The notes below the pieces were generated by a model. The model saw nothing but the letters and a program-made list of their open reading frames with translations, made no database searches and was not told where the DNA came from. Source: Opitutaceae bacterium (GTDB lineage: Bacteria; Verrucomicrobiota; Verrucomicrobiia; Opitutales; Opitutaceae). From it: a stretch of DNA of 64,000 nucleotides. Position numbers and translations under genes: made by a program. The stretch's first letter is position 1. Each line of letters opens with the position of its first letter. Of this stretch, positions 51,952 to 60,567 are shown piece by piece. Where the stretch lies: contig JANJTQ010000089.1 of the NCBI GenBank assembly GCA_024711005.1, forward strand, positions 1-64,000, written 5' to 3'.

Positions 51952-54900
51952 TCATGGCGACTGTTGCACGACTACCAACCGGAGGAAAATGCGAGGGATT
52001 TCAGTAAGCGAAGTCTCCGTTCGCACCACCACCTCGTCGGTCGTGCCGTCGATCGGCGTGACCACCGGCACCGCATCGAGCTCCGTCCAACTCCCCGACT
52101 CAAGGCTCGTGCTTTTTTCGATCCGATATCCGATGCCGGACAATCCCCGCCGGCACAAAAACCGCAGCTCCAAAAAAGACTGTCCCGCATCTTCGACCGG
52201 GGAGAGGGTGACGCCGCCGCTCGCACCGCCCTCGCCGGATGTCGCCGGATCGCTCCCGAAAAAAAACTCCAGTCCATTGGGCACGGAGTCCCCGTCCGGA
52301 TCGGCATCGAACATTCGATCCGCCTCCGAAAACCCCTGCGCCGCAGGCAATGCCACGCCCGTCCACTCATCGTAATTTTTGTCGTCGGCAACCACTCCTT
52401 CGACGAGGGCAAACTCCCGGAGCGAAGCGACGTTCCCCGCATAGGTTGCCGCGCCGGTGACCTCGATTTTCACGTAACGCCCCGCGACCGCCGTGAAGTC
52501 GTCGGAGATCGGCTGGCCGGTCGACGTGTTGGCCGTGCGATCCACCAACGGCGCGTACGAACCGTCGATCGCGGGATCTTCGCCGTCCTGCGCCACGCTG
52601 ATCCTGAATCTGTAGTCGCGATCCTGATACGTCCAGAGGCGCGTGCCCGCGATTCCCTGGTTCGCTCCGTAGTCGATGACGATCGTTCCACCCGGATAAA
52701 CCGTCGTCGACCACAGGGTCGAGGTGCTGCCGTCGATCAGGTTTTCAGGCACGTAATTTCCGTTTTGCGCAGTCGCCGAGTAGATGACCGGATAGGCCGG
52801 CGGCGGCTCATCCAGCACGGTCACCGTGAGCGAATCGACGTTGGCGCCGCCCGTGCTGCCGATGGCCGTCGCCCGTACGGTGTTGGCGCCGGCGTTAAGC
52901 GCGGCGTTGACCTTCGCAAAGCTCCAAGCCGTCCAACTGCCTGTGCTGGGAAAACTCAGGCCGGCGGCCACGACCGTTCCGTTCACCCGGATCTCCAACG
53001 GCCGGTCCGCCGTGGCGGCCAGTGCGTAGCGAAACGCCAGCTCGGACTGCCCCGCGTAGTCGGCCGTCACCGTCCACTCCACGTAATCGCCCGGCGCGGC
53101 CGCATAATCCGCGAAGCCGGTCCCCGTAAAACCCGCGTTCGACGCGCTCACCACGGGACCGACTAATAACGCGTTCTCGGCCTCGTACACCGTCACTCCC
53201 CCGCTCCCCGCCGTGTCCTTGGTGAACGTGGCCGCGGCCACGTTGCTGTCGCTCCACCCGCTCAGGAACGCCCGCGCCTTCAGCACCGTGGACGCCGTCA
53301 CCGCCAGTGGAGCGTCGTACTGTGCGGAGGAACTCGTCGGCGTGTTTCCATCGGTCGTGTAGCGAATCGTCGCCCCGGCGGTTGTGCACGAGAGGCTCAC
53401 CGACACGCTCCCCGTGAACGTGCCGCCGTTCGGGCTGATAACGGGCGTCGCCACCGTCGAACCCGGCGCCCCCGGATTCGTGGTCACCTGCAAATAGTCC
53501 ACGCTCGGCGCACCGCCGTTGTTGGCCACGATCCGAATCACGTTGTTGCCCGGTTGAAGAGTCACCGCGACGTTCCCGGTCGTCGCCCAAGAGGCGTTGT
53601 CGCTCCCGGTGGGTGGCGTCGCCAGCGAGGCCGCGACCGTCGTACCGTTCAAGAGGATCTTCAACGGCTCGCTCGCACTGCCGGCACTGGCATAACGCAC
53701 CGCAAGCTCCCCGGCGACCGCCGCGCCGCTGACGGGCACCGTGAGTTCAACATACTCTCCGGCACTGTTTATATAATCCACATAGGCAATACCGCTGTAG
53801 CCGGAACCCGACGTAGCGAGGGAGGTGTTGTTGGTTCTCCCGTCCTCGGCTTCATATACAAGCACATGGCTCGCGACGCCCGCCTCGATCATAACCGTGA
53901 TCGGAGCCGAAACGGTGCTATTGCCCGCGAAGTCATATGCGACCGCCTCCAAGACGTGAGTGCCCGTACCGACCTGGCTGGTTATACAAGTCAGCTGATA
54001 AGGCGAATAGACGTCCGACGCACCGATATCCACGCCATCAATCCGGAACTGCACCTTGCTCACACCGGCGTTGTCCCATGCTCCGGCCTTTATTGTGAGC
54101 ACGCCATTCGGGGCAACCTCCCCGGCCACCGGAGCGGTGATCGCGACAGTCGGCGCAATGCCGTCTGAAATGGGCGCCAAATCCAATGAGAACAGGCTTG
54201 CATGCGTGAGCGAGGCATAGCCCATGTCATAGAAGTCGTTGCGTGGCCGGCCCCATCGCGCAATGGCGTCCAGATATGAGCTCTTCTGGAACCGCGAATA
54301 CGCCATTTCATACATCGAGGTGTTGGCCCCGGTGTATGCACTGATCTGTTGATACGGCCAAGTGGATGGGTCGATGACGTAGGGCGCATGGTAATCCAAC
54401 GCCAGTTCGATTCCCCTCCCTTGGTCGGTGAAAGCGTACAAATCCACTCCTCGATGACGCGCCACCTCCGCCGTCTGCACCAACGCATTGAGCGCGTATG
54501 TGCTGTAGTTCAGGCTGAGCGTCCGACCCAATTCGTGAACCATCTGTCCCGTCGCGGATATTTGCCGATGGATGATCGCCTGGACCCGCGTGAAGGCGTA
54601 AGCGAGATGTTCGGTGTTGTCCAAATACGCTCCGCAAACCGCCAGGAATGCGATGCGCCAATCCTCGAAATTATCATAGGCAGAATATCCACCGACGAAC
54701 TTCCGGCCGCTCTGCGCAAAGGACTCCACCCAACGATCAAACGCTTCGCGCTCCGACACGCTCCAACCCGGGTAATCATAGATGAGATCCGCTCCATAAA
54801 TGATGCTCGGGATCGTAATCTCGATTTCTATCCGCGACTGCCCGTCGGTGAACCGTGGCGCCAGATGATAATCCGGATCCAGGCAAAACTTGCGAATATA

Positions 54901-57303
54901 CTCGACCGCCTTGGCCGCGTACGCGTCGTCGCCGCTGAAGGTGTAGGCCAGACCAAGATGAACCACCGCTTCGCCGACCGTGATCGCGTCATGATAGTCA
55001 TCCCGATCCGCGTCGGGATTCGGCACGCCGTCTGTGAGATACGGCGCTTGTGACCAATAGAGGTGGACGCCTTCGGGACCAGTGCTGCGCGTGCCATTGT
55101 CCACCACCGTCGGGATCGCCGCATAAGTCGTGTTTTTAACCGAATTCGCCTTGCTGATGATTTGATCATAAGCCGCCTTCCAAGGCTGCTGTGCGGTGGT
55201 CACCTTGGATTTGATCGCCGCGATCTCCTCCGCGTTCACGAAAATCCGCGGCCCGGCGGCACCGCGCGGCCCCGTTCGTGTAAACGTGGCGCTCTCCACG
55301 GCGCTGGTTGTCAAACCATCCAAAAAAGCGGCTGCTTTTAGCACAGTCGTCGCCGTCAGGGTCAGCGGTCCGGCGTAGTGGGTCGACGATACCGTCGGCG
55401 TGCTGCCATCGGTTGTATAACGAATCGTCGCCCCGGAGGTCGCACAGGAAATCGTCACCGTGACGCTGCCGGTGAATGTCCCCCCGGCGGGAGTCATCAC
55501 GGGCATCTCGACCGTCGATCCGGGCGTCACGGCGCTCAAATACAAGAGCACGTCGGAGCCGGTCCAGGGAGATTGCAGATCGACGTTCGCGCCGCCGGTC
55601 ACCGTCCCGCCGGGCGCGCTCACGCCGTCCCGCGGCCGCACCCATGTGACCGAATAGGTGTTCGCATCGGCCAGGTTCAGACGTATCGCCGGCCGTCGAC
55701 TCGTGTAAAGGGTGGCATCTCTGCCATTGGTGATATTGCAGTTGGGATCATAGACAATGTAGCCGACGCCGGGATTTTCGGCGCATTGCAGTCGGTTGAT
55801 CCCGGTGCCGGTGCCCGATGCCGGCGGGGACACATGCGAGGCGCGCGCATCGTTTGCCGTGTAGCCGGACAGGTCGATGCCATGGCTCGTGAAGAAATTC
55901 TCGATATGGCCAATTTCGTCCAAGCCCACCAAGCCCGTGGTGTAGGTATAGTCACCCCATTTGTTCGCATAGTCGCGGACTGCGGTTAAACCGTAGGGAT
56001 GCGTCAGGCTGAAGCGACCGCCATAGTTACTGGAGCCGCCTGACAGCAGATTGGAGAGGAACAGCCGACGGTAAAAATATTTGGGATCGGCCGGGTTGTT
56101 GGTCACGCGGTCCTGCTCGTAATAGTCCTCTCCATTGAAGACGTGCATATCGATCGCCGCGTACTGATCCGCTCGTTGGGCCGATACGTCCCACGCGGTT
56201 TCCGTGTGAATGTAGGTGGACTCGTCCATCACCGCGGTGGGATAGGGTCCGCCTCGATACGGTCCGGCCGCCTGCAAATGCCCCCAAGGATCGTGGTCGG
56301 CGAAGTAGCGGAGCACATCGATCACGAAGGCCTGATTACCGGGATTCTCCAGTCGCATGTCATTGACCACGAGCCAGAACACCTGCGGAAAGGCCGCCCA
56401 TCGGGCGATCATGTAGTCCATGGTGTTCTGTTGCACCGCAGTCCCCAACCCCGTCCATTGCGTGCCGTTCTGGTCGTTGTTTCCGGAGGCAACCAAACCG
56501 AATAAAATCATCTGCACGTAGATATCGGAATGGTTGTCGAGCATCCATGACAGGCGATCATCCGTCGTCTGAAACTTGTCGATCCCGTAACGGGTCGTGT
56601 CGGAACCGCTCCAAGGCCAGTTGGAATCCTCGATCGTCCAGGGAGTATAACGACTGTCATTCCACCACATGTGGCCGCCGAGCGCACCGGCACGCACGGA
56701 GGTGATTCCTTTCGAGGCGACATCCGCGATGTAGGCCTCGAAGTCGGCGGCCGTACACTTGGTGGAGTAAATACTAAACAGATGATACGCGGTGTCGTTC
56801 ATGTTGATGAACGGTTCACCATTGTCGGTGATCCAGACTTTCCCGTTGGCGGGATGCGTCTTCAGCTTGCCACGGAGCGAGGAACTGCCGGCGCTGAAGG
56901 ATCCGGAATGGTTGTTCAACCCCGCGTCCGAGGAGACCGAACTCCACGTCCAGGCTCCCACCTCATTGATATAAGCGCGGGCGCGCCACGTGTTGCCTCC
57001 GTCGTAGAAGGCTTTCACCACCTTGACGTTTGCCGCTCCGGAGGGCGGCGTGAACGTGACGGATGCCGGGGTGTTAAAGGGATTGGAGACGCCGCCATTA
57101 CCTTCGAGGACGATCTCATGCACGCCGCGCAATACCGCGTTGGTCGTGCCTCGTGTGAAGTTGGCGGCGCTGGCCATCGGCAACAGAAACGCGACGAGCA
57201 GGCATAAAACAAACGCGGAGCCAAGGAGTCGGCCGGGGGGCCGCTCCCGCGATGAGGTGCAGGCGGCGTTCGAGCGGCTGCGAAAGCTGGGGTGTATAGT
57301 CAT
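51952..57303 (-). CDS. Modular secreted protein: DUF4038-like barrel plus alginate-lyase-like domain
   Basis: I start at ATG 57303, which gives a signal peptide (LLGSAFVLCLLVAFLLPMASA); the frame is open further upstream without protein character. The 1783 residues read as: DUF5060-like domain (about 50-120; YDGGNTWRARAYINEVGAWTW); DUF4038/apiosidase-like TIM barrel (about 130-540; NGEPFINMNDTAYHLFS); chitobiase-C-like domain (605-680); alginate-lyase-like toroid (about 684-1040; HELGRTLSLNYSTYALNAL); Ig-like domain (1045-1135); CBM6-like domain (YEAEDG, 1148-1270); a second chitobiase-C-like domain (1281-1362); a second CBM6-like domain (YEAENA, 1368-1500); F5/8-type-C-like domain (1505-1635); and a C-terminal module (1645-1783). 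In the lyase domain the usual NNHGTW reads DN878-F879-EDW, so the catalytic His is replaced. Last gene of a five-gene operon. Confidence 0.87.
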   Translation of the reverse strand: MTIHPSFRSRSNAACTSSRERPPGRLLGSAFVLCLLVAFLLPMASAANFTRGTTNAVLRGVHEIVLEGNGGVSNPFNTPASVTFTPPSGAANVKVVKAFYDGGNTWRARAYINEVGAWTWSSVSSDAGLNNHSGSFSAGSSSLRGKLKTHPANGKVWITDNGEPFINMNDTAYHLFSIYSTKCTAADFEAYIADVASKGITSVRAGALGGHMWWNDSRYTPWTIEDSNWPWSGSDTTRYGIDKFQTTDDRLSWMLDNHSDIYVQMILFGLVASGNNDQNGTQWTGLGTAVQQNTMDYMIARWAAFPQVFWLVVNDMRLENPGNQAFVIDVLRYFADHDPWGHLQAAGPYRGGPYPTAVMDESTYIHTETAWDVSAQRADQYAAIDMHVFNGEDYYEQDRVTNNPADPKYFYRRLFLSNLLSGGSSNYGGRFSLTHPYGLTAVRDYANKWGDYTYTTGLVGLDEIGHIENFFTSHGIDLSGYTANDARASHVSPPASGTGTGINRLQCAENPGVGYIVYDPNCNITNGRDATLYTSRRPAIRLNLADANTYSVTWVRPRDGVSAPGGTVTGGANVDLQSPWTGSDVLLYLSAVTPGSTVEMPVMTPAGGTFTGSVTVTISCATSGATIRYTTDGSTPTVSSTHYAGPLTLTATTVLKAAAFLDGLTTSAVESATFTRTGPRGAAGPRIFVNAEEIAAIKSKVTTAQQPWKAAYDQIISKANSVKNTTYAAIPTVVDNGTRSTGPEGVHLYWSQAPYLTDGVPNPDADRDDYHDAITVGEAVVHLGLAYTFSGDDAYAAKAVEYIRKFCLDPDYHLAPRFTDGQSRIEIEITIPSIIYGADLIYDYPGWSVSEREAFDRWVESFAQSGRKFVGGYSAYDNFEDWRIAFLAVCGAYLDNTEHLAYAFTRVQAIIHRQISATGQMVHELGRTLSLNYSTYALNALVQTAEVARHRGVDLYAFTDQGRGIELALDYHAPYVIDPSTWPYQQISAYTGANTSMYEMAYSRFQKSSYLDAIARWGRPRNDFYDMGYASLTHASLFSLDLAPISDGIAPTVAITAPVAGEVAPNGVLTIKAGAWDNAGVSKVQFRIDGVDIGASDVYSPYQLTCITSQVGTGTHVLEAVAYDFAGNSTVSAPITVMIEAGVASHVLVYEAEDGRTNNTSLATSGSGYSGIAYVDYINSAGEYVELTVPVSGAAVAGELAVRYASAGSASEPLKILLNGTTVAASLATPPTGSDNASWATTGNVAVTLQPGNNVIRIVANNGGAPSVDYLQVTTNPGAPGSTVATPVISPNGGTFTGSVSVSLSCTTAGATIRYTTDGNTPTSSSAQYDAPLAVTASTVLKARAFLSGWSDSNVAAATFTKDTAGSGGVTVYEAENALLVGPVVSASNAGFTGTGFADYAAAPGDYVEWTVTADYAGQSELAFRYALAATADRPLEIRVNGTVVAAGLSFPSTGSWTAWSFAKVNAALNAGANTVRATAIGSTGGANVDSLTVTVLDEPPPAYPVIYSATAQNGNYVPENLIDGSTSTLWSTTVYPGGTIVIDYGANQGIAGTRLWTYQDRDYRFRISVAQDGEDPAIDGSYAPLVDRTANTSTGQPISDDFTAVAGRYVKIEVTGAATYAGNVASLREFALVEGVVADDKNYDEWTGVALPAAQGFSEADRMFDADPDGDSVPNGLEFFFGSDPATSGEGGASGGVTLSPVEDAGQSFLELRFLCRRGLSGIGYRIEKSTSLESGSWTELDAVPVVTPIDGTTDEVVVRTETSLTEIPRIFLRLVVVQQSP
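53260..55500 (-). repeat. Intragenic duplication of a chitobiase-C-like domain
   Basis: The coding stretches near 55290-55500 and 53260-53450 encode closely similar domains (GGTFTGSVTVTISC and GGTFTGSVSVSLSC; both with GATIRYTTDG, then STVLKARAF or TTVLKAAAF). Two CBM6-like domains are also present. This is duplication within one gene. Confidence 0.8.
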
Positions 57304-57344
57304 ACGAATGAGGTTGGCCGTTCCCGGCCTGCGTCGCCTCGATG

Positions 57345-59153
57345 TCAATCGACGCGCAGTGGTTGAGTATCCAGCGGCGCGTACGTCACCTGCGCGCTCA
57401 CCGAACGCGGCCATGAGAATCGCCACGCCTCCTCGCCCGGGATCCAGCCTCTCCGATCCGCCGGCACGATCCTGACGGGAGCGGGCACGTCGGCGACATC
57501 GCGGCCCCAGCAGATTATCCACGCACCGGCAAGGTGCTCGCGTCCTTTCAACTTCTCCGCGGGCCACGTGGCGGACCACGTGATCTGCCCGGGAGCTTGA
57601 GCAAGTTGCACCCGCCCACCGGACCCCAGCGGGCAATAAAACACCGTTATCGGCACGCCCTTGCCGTCGAGCAACAGCCGCGAAACATTCTCGCCCGATT
57701 CCTCCTTCAGCACGGTGAAGGCGCTCCCGGTCAACACGAGCTGATCGGAGCACGCTTCCCATGTGTGCGCCACCGCAGGCATTCGGCGAACGATCAACGC
57801 ATCCGGCCCTTCCTGCACCGAATGCGTCAATCCGACGATCGGTGGCGAGACGTTGCGACTGAGCACGTTGTCCAGATACGCGGCGCTTTTTCGATTCGCC
57901 GGATGGTAACGATCCTGTCCGTCTTCGCGTGCGTGCCAGCGTAGAAAGCCCCACCCATCCGAACCCGCCGCAAACGCCACCGGCATCGTCTGCCATGAAA
58001 GTCCCCACTCCGCATGCTCCGTCTGCGGCATGCAGGGGAATCGGGAAAGCGTGCCCAAACGTGCCTCCGGCCTCACCCAAGCCCTGGCGACGGCACCACC
58101 GAAACAGGGAATCTCAACCTGCGGCTTCACCGGACTCCGCTCTCCCGCCAGCCGCTGCCAGCCCAGGCGGTTGAATAGATCGCCAAACGCGAACCCCGGC
58201 TCGCCCTTGAGCAGGCTGGCAACGTCGCTCTCCGTCCATGCCGTAATCTTCGCGCGGTACCCTCGGGTGCGATCAATCTCCACACCCGCGTAGCTGCGGA
58301 TGGCCGGCACGCGAGGCCCTCCTTCAAACTGATCTTCGATAACGATCAGCTGATCGAACAGCTGCTTATAATCAGCCCGTAGCCCCTCCGGCAGCGATCG
58401 TGAAAACAGCAATAGCGACGACAACTGATCGAGCAGGATCCCTGCATAGAGATCGCTCATGTGCTCACCCCATCCCCAGTATTGTTCGCGCCAATACACC
58501 GCGGCCTCTTTCATAATCGTGATCAACCGCTCCGCCTCCGGCCCGTCGGTGGCAATGTCTTCCTGAAGGAGCCAGGCGCACACGAGATCCCCCATAAACT
58601 TGTTGGGATAATAAAAACTGCGCGTTTCCACCTCATGGTTAAACCAACGCGATAAATCCCTCAGCATAACCTTCAACAGCGCGCGCCCCCGTTCATCGAG
58701 GTTGCCCGCCGCGGTGCGGTCCAGCGCGATCAAGTTAAGACCGATAAAAAACGCCGCGTTCGTATCAACCGGCTCCGGCTCTTCGTAATACCAACGAAAA
58801 CAGCCATGCCGGGACGAGCCATCAACGCACTGCATGCCCCGCAATGCCTCCAAGACGCGAGTGCCTTGAGCAGGGTCCAACGCGTCGAGATGCGCCGCGA
58901 CAAACAGGCGCCCGGCCGCCGTCCGCCCCGAATGCGTGGCCGCAAGATGCGCGACCGGTTTCGTGTGCCCCGGTTTTGGCTGCACCCACAAGCCCACCTC
59001 TTCATCAAAGCGATCCTCAAATATCATAAATGAGGCAGTCTGCCTCGACACGGACACATCCGCGGAGGATGCACCGAAAGCGGACCGCGGCATCGATGGG
59101 ACGACGGTTGACATCAGGGAAAGAACGCAGGCGGTTATGTTCTTCAAAAGCAC
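57345..59153 (-). CDS. Secreted protein of unknown function, alpha/alpha-toroid-like
   Basis: A 602-residue exported protein; the signal peptide is probably MLLKNITACVLSLMSTVVPSMPRSAFG. The first 300 residues are helical with repeated aromatic pairs (AAFFIGLNLIALDR, LLKVMLRDLSRWFNHEVE, MGDLVCAWLLQEDI, YWREQYWGWGEHMSDLYAGILLDQLSSLLLFS), as in toroid lyases and hydrolases. The second half is beta-rich (EWGLSWQTMPVAFAAGSDGWGFLRW, AHTWEACSDQLVLTGSAFTVL). This two-part plan is that of polysaccharide lyases, but I recognise no family or catalytic set. It lies 6 bases after the MFS gene and 41 before the modular lyase. Confidence 0.78.
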   Translation of the reverse strand: MLLKNITACVLSLMSTVVPSMPRSAFGASSADVSVSRQTASFMIFEDRFDEEVGLWVQPKPGHTKPVAHLAATHSGRTAAGRLFVAAHLDALDPAQGTRVLEALRGMQCVDGSSRHGCFRWYYEEPEPVDTNAAFFIGLNLIALDRTAAGNLDERGRALLKVMLRDLSRWFNHEVETRSFYYPNKFMGDLVCAWLLQEDIATDGPEAERLITIMKEAAVYWREQYWGWGEHMSDLYAGILLDQLSSLLLFSRSLPEGLRADYKQLFDQLIVIEDQFEGGPRVPAIRSYAGVEIDRTRGYRAKITAWTESDVASLLKGEPGFAFGDLFNRLGWQRLAGERSPVKPQVEIPCFGGAVARAWVRPEARLGTLSRFPCMPQTEHAEWGLSWQTMPVAFAAGSDGWGFLRWHAREDGQDRYHPANRKSAAYLDNVLSRNVSPPIVGLTHSVQEGPDALIVRRMPAVAHTWEACSDQLVLTGSAFTVLKEESGENVSRLLLDGKGVPITVFYCPLGSGGRVQLAQAPGQITWSATWPAEKLKGREHLAGAWIICWGRDVADVPAPVRIVPADRRGWIPGEEAWRFSWPRSVSAQVTYAPLDTQPLRVD

Positions 59154-59159
59154 GGCGGA

Positions 59160-60560
59160 CTATTGAGGCAGAGGCGCTTTATAATTGTCGGGCCCGCCAT
59201 GCTCCTTCCACCCGCGAATCACGTGGATCATCGGGATGATCGCGATGGCGGAGAAGAATGTCGTCCATAGAAACGCCATTCGGTAGTCGTTGGTAAAGAA
59301 GTCCATTACCATACCGATAAACATGTTGCCGAAAATCATCGCGCCGCAGCCAAACACATTTAGTCCACCCGACAATTGACCGAACTTCGCCGACGGAAAG
59401 AGGCTCATGCCAATGGCTGTTCCGCCCAAGGCCCAGCCGACCGATGGCACCGCGGCAATCAACGCAAAGGTCAGGTATCCGGTCTGACTGTGAACAAAGA
59501 AGTAACCAATTATGGTGCCCAACGAGAGCGCCATAAGCGAAATCAACGTCACCCTGATCGGAGAAAACCGATCACACAACCAGCCAACGGGAAACAAGCA
59601 GAGCGCCGTGAGAATGGACGTCCACGAGTAAATATGCCCCATCGCCGCCATATCGATGCCAAGGGTTTCCCTGACAAAAAGCGTGCGAAAGTTCCCCGCG
59701 CAGTTGGTTGCCACGATGACGAGCAAATAGACAAAGAAGTAATTACGATACAGAGGCACCTGCATGCATTCCTTAAAATATAAGACGAAGGTCCTAAACA
59801 CTCCGGGCGGGTTCGCCTGCACCACAGGAGGCGGATAATCCCCCTCCTTCACCCGTCGGCACATCATGATAAAAGCGATGAGGTAGAAAACGCCGATCCC
59901 GAAACAGATCTCCCGGCGGTGCGTCAGCAGATGAGGGAAAACAAACCATAAAAAGAACACGCCGCTCACCGTTCCCACGATCCGGAACCAAGCGAGAAAC
60001 CGCGCCATCACCTCCAGCGGCACCACGTCACGGATCAACCAGTTATAGGCGTTGCAGAGGATCATGTTGAAGAAATGAAAACTCACCACAAACCCACTGA
60101 GCATTCCCAGGATGAGGCCGCCCTTCGTGAACGACGCCGGCAGGTGCGCAGAAAAGCGATCGAACACCCATCCGCCCATCTCAGGCGCGAAGCCGACTGC
60201 GATCAGCGCGAAGACCGTCAGCGGAGTAACCACGTATAAAAACGGGATGCGCCGGCCGATCGCGCTGCGGTAATTGTCACTCCAACGGCTGATCCCGGGT
60301 AAAAACAGCACGTTCACCAAGCCCGCGAAACTGCCGGTCATCACCCCGATCAACGTGTTCGAGGCGTTGAGTTCCTTCAGATAAATCGGCAGGAACCGGC
60401 TGAAGACCGCCTCGAAAAAGTTGAATGCAAAGTCTCCCCACAACAACCAGAGCGAGAGGACGATCAGTCCCCGCTTGGTGTAGATGAGGGTGCCCGTTTG
60501 AAAGACACTCTTCTTTATGACCGGCGATGGACTTGGCAGTAAATCGTTCATGGTAGGCAT
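59160..60560 (-). CDS. MFS transporter
   Basis: A 466-residue inner-membrane protein with about 12 helices. MFS features include ISRWSDNYRSAIGRRIPFLYV in the loop between helices 2 and 3 (the family's D-R-GRR signature), the matching WLCDRFSPIRVTL in the second half, and a central cytoplasmic loop (CRRVKEGDYPPPVVQANPPGVF). GRRIPF resembles the glycoside-pentoside-hexuronide and sucrose-type transporters, so an oligosaccharide or uronate is a fair guess. Genes on both sides lie within 7 bases. It would import the products of the neighbouring lyase. The start may also be Met4. Confidence 0.9.
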   Translation of the reverse strand: MPTMNDLLPSPSPVIKKSVFQTGTLIYTKRGLIVLSLWLLWGDFAFNFFEAVFSRFLPIYLKELNASNTLIGVMTGSFAGLVNVLFLPGISRWSDNYRSAIGRRIPFLYVVTPLTVFALIAVGFAPEMGGWVFDRFSAHLPASFTKGGLILGMLSGFVVSFHFFNMILCNAYNWLIRDVVPLEVMARFLAWFRIVGTVSGVFFLWFVFPHLLTHRREICFGIGVFYLIAFIMMCRRVKEGDYPPPVVQANPPGVFRTFVLYFKECMQVPLYRNYFFVYLLVIVATNCAGNFRTLFVRETLGIDMAAMGHIYSWTSILTALCLFPVGWLCDRFSPIRVTLISLMALSLGTIIGYFFVHSQTGYLTFALIAAVPSVGWALGGTAIGMSLFPSAKFGQLSGGLNVFGCGAMIFGNMFIGMVMDFFTNDYRMAFLWTTFFSAIAIIPMIHVIRGWKEHGGPDNYKAPLPQ

Positions 60561-60567
60561 ACAAAAA

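Noticed and set aside
51952-58080. Modular lyase starting at 58080
   Set aside because: The frame is open from there, but residues before the ATG at 57303 overlap another gene and look like noise. The ATG at 57303 gives a proper signal peptide.
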